64,000 bases of DNA, taken from Pseudomaricurvus sp033283335. Its GTDB lineage: Bacteria > Pseudomonadota > Gammaproteobacteria > Pseudomonadales > Cellvibrionaceae. This document shows positions 17,066-26,122 of this stretch, piece after piece. Within the stretch, counting starts at the first letter, position 1. Every line of letters starts with the position of its first letter. The position numbers and the translations under genes were made by a program. Below the pieces are notes generated by a model. That model saw only the letters and a list, made by a program, of their open reading frames with translations. It ran no database searches and was not told where the DNA came from. Location: NCBI GenBank assembly GCA_033283335.1, contig JAWMQP010000001.1, forward strand, positions 806,001 through 870,000, read 5' to 3'.

Positions 17066-17224
17066 ATTGTTTTGCTCAACTGGCGGATTTCAGTGTATGG
17101 TCCGTTGACACTAGGATCACGGCCACAGGGTCTTCGGTTACGCTGTCATTATAGGGAAGCTGGTGTACATGACACAAAGTTTAAGCGTATCTGACCCTAG
17201 ATGCGCAGAGCCCAGATGCGCCAA

Positions 17225-17259
17225 GGCGACCAAACCCGTGAGAGTTTGATCGCCTTTTT
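17225..17259. terminator. Hairpin terminator between htpG and gpsA
   Basis: Eleven-base arms (17225-17235 and 17244-17254) with one mismatch enclose an 8-base loop. The T5 run at 17255-17259 follows the hairpin on the plus strand, while the mismatch becomes a G-U pair on the minus strand, the direction of htpG. It probably ends htpG transcription, with a weak U-tract in that direction. Confidence 0.5.
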
Positions 17260-17294
17260 CAGGGCTTAGTGCTGCTCAATGGCCGGCCACACAA

Positions 17295-19196
17295 TCAGTG
17301 ACTCAGCTCCATCAGCAATTTGTTCAACCGGCTGACATAGGCGGCAGGGTCATCCAAAGTGCCCCCTTCCGCCAGGGACGCCTGGTCAAACAGGATATTG
17401 GCCAGATCGGCAAAGCGATCTTCATCGGGCTCCTGATCCAGTTTGGTGACCAGTGGATGTTCTGGATTCAGCTCGAAAATAGGCTTCGATTCCGGCAGTG
17501 CCTGACCAGCCTGCTCGAGAATCCGGCGCATCTGGGCACCCATGTCATGCTCACCAACCACCAGGCAGGCGGGAGAACCCGTCAGGCGGTTAGTGACCCG
17601 CACATCCTCAACCCGGGACTCCAGCACATCCTTGACGCGCTTAACCAGGTCCTCGTGTTGCTTGGCACTTTCTTCCTGGGCTTTCTTATCCTCTTCGGTA
17701 TCGAGTTCTCCCAGATCCAGCTGGCCCTTACCCACATCCTGGAACTGCTTGTCCTTATAGTCCATAAGGTGACCCATCAGCCACTCATCGACGCGATCCG
17801 ACAGCAACAGCACTTCAATATCCTTCTTGCGCAGGGCTTCCAGGTGCGGACTGTTTTTGGCGGTATTGAAGTTCTCAGCCGCCACGTAATAGATCTTCTC
17901 CTGCCCCTCTTTCATCCGCTCGATGTAAGCGTCCAGAGACTGATCCTGTTCCGGTTTATCGGTGTGGGTGGTGGCAAAACGCAACAGAGAAGCGATTTTT
18001 TCACGGTTGGCAAAATCTTCCGCCGGCCCCTCTTTCAACACCTGGCCAAACGCCTTCCAGAAATTGGTGTATTCCTCAGGCTTGTTTTTGGCCATTTTGC
18101 CCAGCATATCCAGTACCCTTTTCGTCAGGGCACTGCGCATGGCATCAATGTTCGGATCCTTCTGCAGGATCTCACGGGACACATTCAACGACAGATCGTT
18201 GGAGTCTATGACACCCTTCACGAAGCGCAGATACAGCGGCAAAAACTGCTCCGCGTCATCCATAATAAAGGTGCGCTGCACATACAGTTTCAGGCCACGG
18301 GAAGCTTCACGGTTGTACAGATCGTACGGCGCCTTGGCAGGAATATAGAGCAGACTGGTGTAATCCAGCTTGCCTTCAACCCGGTTGTGACTCCAGGTCA
18401 TCGGGTCTTCGAAGTCGTGGGAGACGTGCTTGTAGAACTCTTTGTATTCTTCGTCACTGACCTCCGAACGGGAACGAGTCCACAGCGCCGTGGCCGTGTT
18501 GATGGTTTCATCCTCTGGCTCGGATTGCTCGGCCTCTTCCCCCATCGCCTCTTTCTTCATAATGACCGGCAGGGAAATGTGATCGGAATATTTCTTAATC
18601 ACAGAACGCAGACGCCAGCCATCGGCAAACTCTTCGGCGTCCGCCTTCAGGTGCAGGACAATGGTGGTTCCACGGCTGGCTTTTTCCACTGTTTCCACGG
18701 TGAATTCGGCCTCTCCGGTACACTCCCAGTGCACACCTTCTGCCGCCGGCGCACCGGCACGACGGGTAAAGACTTCCACACGGTCTGCGACGATAAAGGC
18801 AGAATAAAAGCCCACCCCAAATTGACCAATCAGGTGTGAGTCCTTCTTCGCATCACCGGACAGGTTTTGCAGGAATTGCGCGGTACCGGACTTGGCAATG
18901 GTACCCAGGTGATCAATCACCTCATCACGGGTCATACCAATGCCGTTATCGATGATGGTGATGGTTTTGGCGTCTTTATCAAACTCCACCCGAATCGCCA
19001 GGTCAGAGTCGTCTTCGTACAGACTGTCATTGGACAGGGCCTCAAACCGGAGTTTGTCAGCCGCATCGGAGGCGTTGGAGACCAGCTCCCGCAAGAAAAT
19101 CTCCCGGTTGGAATACAGGGAGTGAATCATCAAGTGCAGTAATTGCTTGGCTTCGGTCTGGAAACCACGGGTTTCTTTATGCGCTTCCACAGTCAT
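17295..19196 (-). CDS. htpG: Molecular chaperone HtpG (Hsp90)
   Basis: A 633-residue Hsp90-family ATP-dependent chaperone of the cytosol. N-terminal GHKL ATPase motifs are visible in order: ELVSNASDAADKLR, DNGIGMT and GQFGVGFYSAF. The middle domain carries RGLKLYVQRTFIMDD and SLNVSREILQ, and the C-terminal dimerisation domain ends in the family's SRLNKLLMELS. Length is normal. It is preceded by a near-consensus sigma-32 promoter at 19258-19285 and stands alone by spacing. Confidence 0.98.
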   Translation of the reverse strand: MTVEAHKETRGFQTEAKQLLHLMIHSLYSNREIFLRELVSNASDAADKLRFEALSNDSLYEDDSDLAIRVEFDKDAKTITIIDNGIGMTRDEVIDHLGTIAKSGTAQFLQNLSGDAKKDSHLIGQFGVGFYSAFIVADRVEVFTRRAGAPAAEGVHWECTGEAEFTVETVEKASRGTTIVLHLKADAEEFADGWRLRSVIKKYSDHISLPVIMKKEAMGEEAEQSEPEDETINTATALWTRSRSEVSDEEYKEFYKHVSHDFEDPMTWSHNRVEGKLDYTSLLYIPAKAPYDLYNREASRGLKLYVQRTFIMDDAEQFLPLYLRFVKGVIDSNDLSLNVSREILQKDPNIDAMRSALTKRVLDMLGKMAKNKPEEYTNFWKAFGQVLKEGPAEDFANREKIASLLRFATTHTDKPEQDQSLDAYIERMKEGQEKIYYVAAENFNTAKNSPHLEALRKKDIEVLLLSDRVDEWLMGHLMDYKDKQFQDVGKGQLDLGELDTEEDKKAQEESAKQHEDLVKRVKDVLESRVEDVRVTNRLTGSPACLVVGEHDMGAQMRRILEQAGQALPESKPIFELNPEHPLVTKLDQEPDEDRFADLANILFDQASLAEGGTLDDPAAYVSRLNKLLMELSH

Positions 19197-19257
19197 CGTT
19201 GAATAGCTCCTGAAAATCTGCGTTAAAACGGATGTGTATCAATTCACGTTGACAGGG

Positions 19258-19285
19258 AGATGGGGGCGGGGTTTTCAAATTCAAG
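19258..19285 (-). promoter_or_regulatory. Predicted sigma-32 heat-shock promoter of htpG
   Basis: On the minus strand CTTGAAT (19285-19279) and CCCCATCT (19265-19258) are separated by 13 bases, closely matching the RpoH consensus CTTGAAA-N11-15-CCCCATNT. Transcription would begin near 19250, about 55 bases before the htpG ATG. Confidence 0.8.
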
Positions 19286-19344
19286 GGGCAAATCAGTGGA
19301 TTCTGCCTTGCCCCGGATTTGACGAGTAATCAGAGAGAAGCAAA

Positions 19345-19770
19345 TCAGTCTATCAGAAACTGGGCCCTGGCCTTGGCGATGGGTTTATCAGGGCTATCCT
19401 GCCAGGCCTCGACGGCCACATTGATTAATTTTCGCCCAAAACGGACAATCTCGCATTTGGCGTAGGTGTCTTTGTAGAGCCCGGCACGGACGTAATCAAT
19501 ACTGAAATCCACCACCTTGGGCACCTTGATCTCATCCATGGCCTTCATCAACTCAATAATGGCCGACATCTCCATAAAGCCGCCCAGGGCACCCCCGTGC
19601 AGGGCCGGCAAAGTGGGATTACCAATATTGCTGGTTTTTGGCGGCAGGCGGAAACGACCCTCGGTATCAATCTCTACCCCCAGCAAACGGGCGTAAGGGA
19701 TGGCAGCCAGTACCGGATTCCAGTCACCGGATTCACTCGCCTGCCGGGCCAGCAGAGGTAGATTGCTCAT
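19345..19770 (-). CDS. PaaI-family hotdog thioesterase (second of tandem pair)
   Basis: A 141-residue hotdog-fold acyl-CoA thioesterase relative. The core helix segment LHGGALGGFMEMSAIIELM sits where PaaI enzymes have their HGG signature and catalytic acidic residue. The Glu/Asp position is occupied within GGFMEM, so activity is plausible. Its ATG overlaps the stop of the upstream thioesterase by four bases (ATGA-type coupling), so the two are translated together and may form a hetero-oligomer. The acyl substrate cannot be read from the sequence. Confidence 0.85.
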   Translation of the reverse strand: MSNLPLLARQASESGDWNPVLAAIPYARLLGVEIDTEGRFRLPPKTSNIGNPTLPALHGGALGGFMEMSAIIELMKAMDEIKVPKVVDFSIDYVRAGLYKDTYAKCEIVRFGRKLINVAVEAWQDSPDKPIAKARAQFLID

Positions 19771-20270
19771 GACTGACCTCCTTTCAGCTGGTCATAGCTC
19801 TGTAAAATAATGTCCCGGAATTCGCTAAAGGTGCCCTTCTCCATGGCCGCAAAGTTTCCCACGGCCTGGGCAATGGGGCGGTTTTTGTCCCCCTGATGGG
19901 CAATGGCGCGGGTGAAGATCACATAGCGACTCTGGCGATATACCTCTCCCACCGCGTAGATGGGCTTGTGAGGCTCGGCCGGCCCCATATAATCAATGCG
20001 CAAATCGATTGTGGGTGTGAGGGACAGTTCCTCCAGCACCGTGCTGGCGGAAAACCCACAGCAGCTGTCCAGCAGTGCGGTAATGGCCCCGCCGTGGACG
20101 ACCCCGGTCTCTGGATTACCGACAATGTCCTCGTGATAGTCAATTTTCATGGTGACGCTGCCACGCTCAATCCCGGTGACCTTGATTCCCAGAGCGTGGA
20201 AGTGATCGCCCTGGTTTGCCTCCATCAGCAGCTCGCACATTTTGCGGACTTCGTCCAGATCTACTGCCAT
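19767..20270 (-). CDS. PaaI-family hotdog thioesterase (first of tandem pair)
   Basis: A 167-residue hotdog-fold protein with the signature VVHGGAITALLDSCCGFSAS; the HGG and the following Asp correspond to the catalytic loop and acid of PaaI-type thioesterases. The TIDLRIDYMGPAEP strand is also typical. The family hydrolyses acyl-CoA or aryl-CoA thioesters in the cytosol. It is translationally coupled by a four-base overlap to the smaller paralogue downstream. The two differ widely outside the core, which argues for division of labour rather than a recent duplication. Confidence 0.87.
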   Translation of the reverse strand: MAVDLDEVRKMCELLMEANQGDHFHALGIKVTGIERGSVTMKIDYHEDIVGNPETGVVHGGAITALLDSCCGFSASTVLEELSLTPTIDLRIDYMGPAEPHKPIYAVGEVYRQSRYVIFTRAIAHQGDKNRPIAQAVGNFAAMEKGTFSEFRDIILQSYDQLKGGQS

Positions 20271-20398
20271 AACACAGATACCACTTGATTACGCACAAAG
20301 GACGCAAATTATACCCTTATCGATGCGAATTGCGACGCTTGCCCAGCGGGACTATAACTAGATACAGGTTATGCCATCACCACCACAAGGATGAACCC

Positions 20399-20923
20399 AT
20401 GTCAAAATTGCTGCCTCTCGCGACTGTCGCAACCACCGCTTTCCTGCTGATTGCCTGCGAAACCCAAGCTCCCGAAGCCGACCAGGTGGCCCAGATGAGC
20501 CAGTGCGAAAAGGTCCGGGCGCTGATTAATGCCCACCCCAACAAATTCGAAAAGCTGCGCACCAATCCCAAGCCCAGCAACAAGATCACGATTTGGGATG
20601 CCCGCTATCACCTGGTCGGCAAGAACTGCCAGGTGTGGGGCTGGGGCCAGGGGAAAACCGATTACATGTGCAGTCTCACCGCACCCAACCAGCAAATCGC
20701 CATGGACAACTACAACAGGGCCAAATCCGCCACACAGGCATGCCTTGGCAATGACTGGCAGCTGCAAGAAATGCCGCGCAAGCTAGGGGAAGGCGTCAAG
20801 GCCGTTTTCAGTCATCCAGGATCGGAGACCGTAGTGGCGGTACACGCCGTGGAGACAAATGGCCTGAGAAACGATGAATGGACCGCTTACTTTTTTGTCG
20901 GCGATGCCAGTGACGAGCTGTAA
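20399..20923 (+). CDS. Small putative lipoprotein, function unknown
   Basis: 174 residues from the ATG at 20399, which has an AAGGATG Shine-Dalgarno six bases upstream; the longer frame to 20285 has no support. The N-terminus MSKLLPLATVATTAFLLIAC is a lipoprotein signal with the acylated cysteine at residue 20. The mature part holds four further cysteines that could form two disulfides (SQCEKV, KNCQVW, YMCSL, QACLGN), a WGWGQGKTDY aromatic cluster and a C-terminal beta-like region. I do not recognise a family. It is the only plus-strand gene between 13.3 and 33.2 kb. Confidence 0.7.
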   Translation: MSKLLPLATVATTAFLLIACETQAPEADQVAQMSQCEKVRALINAHPNKFEKLRTNPKPSNKITIWDARYHLVGKNCQVWGWGQGKTDYMCSLTAPNQQIAMDNYNRAKSATQACLGNDWQLQEMPRKLGEGVKAVFSHPGSETVVAVHAVETNGLRNDEWTAYFFVGDASDEL

Positions 20924-20966
20924 ACCTAGCTTTGACATAAACACGTGAAGGTAACGCTGTGAAAAC

Positions 20967-20993
20967 AAAAAAGGCTGCCGAGGCAGCCTTTTT
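20967..20993. terminator. Bidirectional terminator between the lipoprotein gene and sucD
   Basis: A 7-bp GC-rich perfect stem (GGCTGCC/GGCAGCC) with a 2-base centre is flanked by A6 and T5, so it can terminate the convergent transcripts from both sides. Confidence 0.85.
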
Positions 20994-21016
20994 ATTCACA
21001 CGAAAATCCCTGCGGC

Positions 21017-21889
21017 TTACCAGCCAGTCAGTTCTTTCAGTGCGTCACCGATACCGGCCAAAGAACGAACGGTTTTAACACCAGCGTCTTCCAGAGCGGC
21101 GAACTTCTCATCAGCAGTACCTTTACCACCAGAGATAATCGCACCGGCGTGACCCATGCGCTTACCTGGAGGAGCCGTTACACCAGCGATGTAAGAAACA
21201 ACCGGCTTGGTCACATTAGCCTTGATGTAGGCCGCCGCTTCTTCCTCTGCGGAACCACCGATTTCACCGATCATAACGATGGCCTCGGTTTGTGGATCCT
21301 TCTCGAACATTTCCAGAATGTCGATGAAGTTGGAACCAGGAATCGGGTCGCCACCGATGCCCACACAGGTGGACTGGCCAAAACCGTAATCGGTGGTTTG
21401 CTTAACCGCTTCATAGGTCAGGGTGCCAGAACGGGAAACGATGCCCACTTTACCTGGCAGGTGGATGTGGCCCGGCATGATACCGATCTTACACTCACCG
21501 GGAGTGATCACACCCGGGCAGTTAGGACCAATCAGGCGTACACCCAGCTCATCACACTTCACTTTACATTCCAGCATGTCCATCACCGGAATGTGCTCGG
21601 TGATGCAGACGATCAGCTTGATGCCGGCATTGGCCGCTTCCAGGATGGAATCCTTACAGAAAGGTGCAGGTACGTAAATAACAGAGGCTTCGGCGCCAGT
21701 GGTCTCAACCGCTTCTTTCACGGTGTTGAACACAGGCAGGCCCAGGTGAGTGGTACCACCTTTGCCTGGCGTTACACCACCAACCATCTTGGTGCCGTAT
21801 TCAATCGCCTGCTCAGAGTGGAAAGTACCTTGACCGCCAGTAAAACCCTGACAGATTACTTTGGTGTCTTTGTTAATCAGAATACTCAT
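21017..21889 (-). CDS. sucD: Succinyl-CoA synthetase, alpha subunit
   Basis: Catalytic alpha subunit that is phosphorylated on histidine during conversion of succinyl-CoA to succinate with formation of ATP or GTP. The active-site loop is RMGHAGAIISGGKGTA near residue 246. The CoA-binding N-terminus contains GFTGGQGTFHSEQAIEYGT. Length (290) is exact for the family. It follows sucC after 15 bases and closes the suc block, ending at the bidirectional terminator. Confidence 0.98.
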   Translation of the reverse strand: MSILINKDTKVICQGFTGGQGTFHSEQAIEYGTKMVGGVTPGKGGTTHLGLPVFNTVKEAVETTGAEASVIYVPAPFCKDSILEAANAGIKLIVCITEHIPVMDMLECKVKCDELGVRLIGPNCPGVITPGECKIGIMPGHIHLPGKVGIVSRSGTLTYEAVKQTTDYGFGQSTCVGIGGDPIPGSNFIDILEMFEKDPQTEAIVMIGEIGGSAEEEAAAYIKANVTKPVVSYIAGVTAPPGKRMGHAGAIISGGKGTADEKFAALEDAGVKTVRSLAGIGDALKELTGW

Positions 21890-21904
21890 TGTGCTCGTCC
21901 CCTA

Positions 21905-23068
21905 TTAACCTTTAGCCGCTTTAACAACTTGCTCTGCAGCATCGGTCAGGCTAGTTGCAGCAATGATGTTCAGACCACTGTCAGCCAGTACTTTGGCACC
22001 TACATCGGCGTTGTTACCTTCCAGACGGACAACGACTGGCACCTTAACACCCACCTCTTCTACAGCGCCAATAACGCCTTCTGCGATCAGGTCACAGCGA
22101 ACAATACCACCGAAGATATTAATCAGTACGGCTTTAACACCCTCATCCCCAAGGATGATTTTAAACGCTTCGATAACGCGCTCTTTGGTTGCACCACCAC
22201 CTACGTCGAGGAAGTTCGCTGGCTTACCACCGTGCAGATTCACGATATCCATGGTACCCATGGCCAAACCGGCTCCGTTTACCATACAGCCGATGTCACC
22301 ATCCAGAGCTACGTAGTTCAGGTCCCACTGAGCGGCGTGCGCTTCACGGGCATCATCCTGGGATGGATCGTGCATTTCTTTCAGCTCAGGGTGGCGATAG
22401 ATGGCGTTGCCATCGATAACCACTTTGGCGTCCAGGCAGTGCAGGTTGCCTTCGTCAGTGATCACCAGTGGGTTGATTTCCAGCAACGCCAGGTCTTTTT
22501 CCTGGAACATCTTTGCCAGACCCATGAAGATCTTTACGAACTGCTGGATTTGTGGACCTTCGAGACCCAGTTTAAAAGCCAGCTCACGGCCCTGGTAAGG
22601 CTGAGCACCGGTGAGAGGGTCAACCGTCGCCTTGAGAATTTTTTCGGGCGTTTCCTCGGCCACTTTCTCAATTTCAACACCACCTTCGGTGGACGCCATG
22701 AACACAATACGGCGACTTGAGCGGTCTACTACAGCACCCAGATACAGCTCATTGGCGATATCAGTGCAGGTCTCTACCAGAATACGACTGACTGGCTGAC
22801 CTTTTTCATCTGTTTGGTAGGTGACCAGACGGTTACCCAACCACTTCTTGGCAAACTCTTCGATCTCAGCCGTGGAGCTCACCAGCTTAACGCCACCGGC
22901 TTTGCCGCGACCACCAGCGTGAACCTGGGCCTTAACCACCCACTTGTCACCACCAATTTCTTTAGCAGCGGCTGCCGCTTCGGCTACGGTTTCAGCCGCA
23001 ATACCTTGTGATACAGGCAGGCCGTATTCGCGAAACAGCTGCTTGCCCTGATACTCATGCAAGTTCAT
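21905..23068 (-). CDS. sucC: Succinyl-CoA synthetase, beta subunit
   Basis: ATP-grasp beta subunit that binds nucleotide and succinate. The start is set at the ATG at 23068, giving MNLHEYQGKQLFREYGLP as in the family and 387 residues; the frame extends 42 codons upstream without similarity. Motifs: VHAGGRGKAGGVKL (nucleotide binding), LLEINPLV, and NIFGGIVRCD for the succinate/CoA interface. Operon partner sucD begins 15 bases downstream. The 193-base gap to lpdA may hold an extra promoter, but no clear hexamers were found. Confidence 0.98.
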   Translation of the reverse strand: MNLHEYQGKQLFREYGLPVSQGIAAETVAEAAAAAKEIGGDKWVVKAQVHAGGRGKAGGVKLVSSTAEIEEFAKKWLGNRLVTYQTDEKGQPVSRILVETCTDIANELYLGAVVDRSSRRIVFMASTEGGVEIEKVAEETPEKILKATVDPLTGAQPYQGRELAFKLGLEGPQIQQFVKIFMGLAKMFQEKDLALLEINPLVITDEGNLHCLDAKVVIDGNAIYRHPELKEMHDPSQDDAREAHAAQWDLNYVALDGDIGCMVNGAGLAMGTMDIVNLHGGKPANFLDVGGGATKERVIEAFKIILGDEGVKAVLINIFGGIVRCDLIAEGVIGAVEEVGVKVPVVVRLEGNNADVGAKVLADSGLNIIAATSLTDAAEQVVKAAKG

Positions 23069-23261
23069 GTCTACTTTCCATCCACTCGCGCCAATGGCGC
23101 TCGATTTATTGTTATGGTCAAAGCGTTTGTGTCTTCCGACTGAACACCCCAACCATCCGGACTGAGACACCGAATTACACAACCACGTCATCAACCCATT
23201 TGAAGGTCGACCACATGGTCCGTTGCAACCGTGATATCTCCCCTAGAGTGCGCTATTGATC

Positions 23262-24707
23262 TTATTTTTTGCGCTTTTTGCGATTCGGCATATGAATGGC
23301 GTGACCATTCACTGCCAAGGCAGCTTCCTTCACCGCTTCTGAGAAGGTTGGGTGACCATGAACGGTCATGCCAATATCCTCAGCCGTAGAGCCAAACTCC
23401 ATGGCAACTGCTACCTGCTGCACTAAGTCAGACGCGCTTGGTCCCACGATGTGGCAGCCCAGAACACGATCAGTTGTCGCATCAGCGATGATTTTCACCA
23501 TACCGTCCGCCTCATTGGCAGCCACAGCACGGCCTACCGCGACAAATGGGAAGGTTCCCACATTGTACTCTTCACCGTCAGCTTTCACCTGCTCCTCGGT
23601 GCGCCCCACTGACGCCACCTCGGGGTGGGTGTAAATAACGTTCGGGATGATATCATAATTCAGCAACGGCTTCTGACCGGCAATGCGTTCCGCCACCATC
23701 ACCCCTTCTTCGGAGCCTTTGTGTGCCAACATGGGACCGCGAACCACGTCCCCCACCGCCCAGACACCCGGCGCATTGGTCGAACACAGGTCGTTGACGT
23801 AAATATAACCCCGTTCGTCGAGGTTGACGCCACTGTCACCGGACAACAGCCCTTCTGTATAAGGACGACGACCGACACAGACAATCAGCTTGTCAAAAGT
23901 CTCTTTCTGCTCGTTACCGTCTTTATCGGTGTAGGTGACTTCAACTTCTTTGCCCTTCACCTCGGTACCGGTCACCCGGCAGCTCAAGCGAATATCCAGT
24001 CCCTGCTTGGTGTAGATCTTTTTGGCTTCCTTGGCAATCTGCTGATCCATCATCGCCAGGAAATCGTCCATGGCTTCCAGCAGCACCACCTCTGAACCCA
24101 GGCGGCTCCAGACACTGCCCAACTCCAAACCAATAACCCCGGCACCAATCACACCCAGACGCTTGGGTACTTCCTGGAACTCCAACGCACCGGTGGAATC
24201 GACAATCACGTCGTTATCCACTGGAGCGACGGGAATGCTCACCGGTACAGAGCCCGAAGCCAGGATGACATTGTCAGCTTCCAGTACTTCCACCTTGCCT
24301 TCGTTATCGGTGAATTCCACTTTGCGTCCTGCCAGCAGTTTGCCTGTACCGTACAGGGAGGTCACCTTATTGGCCTGAAACAAACCGCCGATGCCACCGG
24401 ACATTTGTTTCACCACTTTCTCTTTGCGGGCAATCATGGTAGGCACATCAATGGTTACATCACCGGTACCGATACCATGCACCTGATAAGTTTCCTTAGC
24501 GTCATGGTATTTGTGCGAGCTGTCCAACAACGCTTTAGAGGGAATGCACCCAACATTCAGACAAGTACCACCATTGATACCTTTGCCATTACTGTCTTTC
24601 CACTTTTCGATACAGGCGGTTTTCAGTCCCAGCTGTGCAGCGCGAATGGCCGCCACATATCCCGCTGGGCCTGAGCCAATCACGATCACATCATACTTAT
24701 CTGACAT
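23262..24707 (-). CDS. lpdA: Dihydrolipoyl dehydrogenase (E3)
   Basis: FAD flavoprotein that reoxidises dihydrolipoamide of the 2-oxoglutarate dehydrogenase complex with NAD+. The start is the ATG at 24707 (481 residues; MSDKYDVIVIGSGPAGYVAA). The redox disulfide is in GGTCLNVGCIPSK, the NAD-binding motif is GVIGAGVIGLELGSV and the C-terminal acid/base is in VHGHPTFSEAVKEA. The tail is unusually basic (NRKKRKK). Placed between sucB and sucC, so it is the E3 dedicated to this complex, though it may serve others. Confidence 0.98.
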   Translation of the reverse strand: MSDKYDVIVIGSGPAGYVAAIRAAQLGLKTACIEKWKDSNGKGINGGTCLNVGCIPSKALLDSSHKYHDAKETYQVHGIGTGDVTIDVPTMIARKEKVVKQMSGGIGGLFQANKVTSLYGTGKLLAGRKVEFTDNEGKVEVLEADNVILASGSVPVSIPVAPVDNDVIVDSTGALEFQEVPKRLGVIGAGVIGLELGSVWSRLGSEVVLLEAMDDFLAMMDQQIAKEAKKIYTKQGLDIRLSCRVTGTEVKGKEVEVTYTDKDGNEQKETFDKLIVCVGRRPYTEGLLSGDSGVNLDERGYIYVNDLCSTNAPGVWAVGDVVRGPMLAHKGSEEGVMVAERIAGQKPLLNYDIIPNVIYTHPEVASVGRTEEQVKADGEEYNVGTFPFVAVGRAVAANEADGMVKIIADATTDRVLGCHIVGPSASDLVQQVAVAMEFGSTAEDIGMTVHGHPTFSEAVKEAALAVNGHAIHMPNRKKRKK

Positions 24708-24816
24708 AAAAAGAATCCTACTTGCGTTTATCTGTGTTAGTGCGGCCAAGATAAAGAGTACCCAGCCGCCTGTTACATCACCATGACACTTAGGTCAGCT
24801 TACAGCTCTGTACCGT

Positions 24817-26019
24817 TTACAGCTCTAACAGAATACGAGCCGGATCTTCGATCATATCCTTGATCGCGACCAGGAACTGAACAGCGTCCTTACCGTCAAT
24901 CAAGCGGTGATCGTAGGACAAAGCCAGATACATCATTGGCAGAATTTTGACCTCACCGTTGACCGCCATGGGGCGCTCTTTGATCGAGTGCATACCCAGA
25001 ATCGCAGTTTGTGGCGGGTTAATGATGGGCGTCGACATCAATGAACCGAACACTCCACCGTTGGTGATGGAGAAAGTACCACCGGTCATTTCTTCCATGG
25101 TCAGCTTGCCCGACTGGGCGCGCATTCCAAAGTCACGGATGGTATTTTCTACAGTGGCCAGACTCATGTGCTCAGCATCACGCAGCACGGGTACTACCAG
25201 GCCTTTGTCGGTGGATACCGCCACACTGATGTCCTGGTAACCATGGTAAACAATATCGTCACCATCAATCGAAGCATTCACCGCCGGGAAACGACGCAGC
25301 GCTTCTACCGCCGCCTTGACAAAGAATCCCATAAAGCCCAGACGGGTGCCGTTGTGGGACTTTTCAAACTGGTCTTTGTACTTTTTGCGCAGCTCCATAA
25401 CCGGCGCCATGTTGACCTCGTTAAAGGTGGTCAGCATGGCAGTGCCCTGAGAGGTTTCCATCAGTCGCTCGGCAATACGCTTACGCATGCGGGTCATGGG
25501 CACACGCTTTTCGATGCGCTCGCCAGTCAGAACCACTGGCTGAGCGGCAGCAGGAGCTGGGGCTGAAGATGCGGCTGGCGCAGGCGCCGCCGGGGCCTTA
25601 GCCACGTCTTCTTTGGTGATGCGACCATCTTTGCCGGTTCCTTTGAGGGATGCCAGATCCACACCTTTTTCTTCCGCCAGTTTACGGGCAGAGGGACTGG
25701 CAATGCCCGCCGCAGAACCGCTTTCTTCCGCTGCAGCTGGAGCAGCCTGCTCAGCGGCTGGAGCCGCAGCGGCGGACACATCACCCGGCGCAAACTGGGC
25801 AATTACTTCATTGCTAAGAATGGTTTCACCCTCACCTTTCAGGATTTCAGCGATGGTACCATCCGCCGGGGCAACAACTTCCAGTACGACTTTGTCAGTC
25901 TCAATATCCACAATCAGCTCGTCACGAGCGACAGCCTCACCAGGCTGTTTGTGCCAGGTAGCTACAGTGCCATCCTGTACGGATTCGGGAAAGGTAGGGG
26001 CTTTAATTTCAATAGTCAT
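24817..26019 (-). CDS. sucB: 2-oxoglutarate dehydrogenase E2, succinyltransferase
   Basis: Core subunit of the 2-oxoglutarate dehydrogenase complex that transfers the succinyl group to CoA. Domains in order: one lipoyl domain (residues 1-75; lipoyl lysine in DIETDKVVLEV), an Ala/Pro linker, the E3-binding domain (SPSARKLAEEKGVDLASL), a second Ala/Pro linker, and the catalytic domain with the active-site histidine in SYDHRLIDGKDAV. Total 400 residues, normal. It lies between sucA (103-base gap) and lpdA. Confidence 0.98.
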   Translation of the reverse strand: MTIEIKAPTFPESVQDGTVATWHKQPGEAVARDELIVDIETDKVVLEVVAPADGTIAEILKGEGETILSNEVIAQFAPGDVSAAAAPAAEQAAPAAAEESGSAAGIASPSARKLAEEKGVDLASLKGTGKDGRITKEDVAKAPAAPAPAASSAPAPAAAQPVVLTGERIEKRVPMTRMRKRIAERLMETSQGTAMLTTFNEVNMAPVMELRKKYKDQFEKSHNGTRLGFMGFFVKAAVEALRRFPAVNASIDGDDIVYHGYQDISVAVSTDKGLVVPVLRDAEHMSLATVENTIRDFGMRAQSGKLTMEEMTGGTFSITNGGVFGSLMSTPIINPPQTAILGMHSIKERPMAVNGEVKILPMMYLALSYDHRLIDGKDAVQFLVAIKDMIEDPARILLEL

Positions 26020-26122
26020 TCTTGTGTTCCTTAGCGTCTCGCTAATCGTATCGTCTGTAACAATTTGTCTTGTCTAACACCGGACCTGCTCGGGCCCGGC
26101 TACCCTTGAGGAGCAAATGCTC

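Noticed and set aside
17096..17106. ATGGTCCGTTG word shared with 23214-23224
   Set aside because: Only 11 bases, no symmetry and no common gene context; expected by chance in a 64-kb window.
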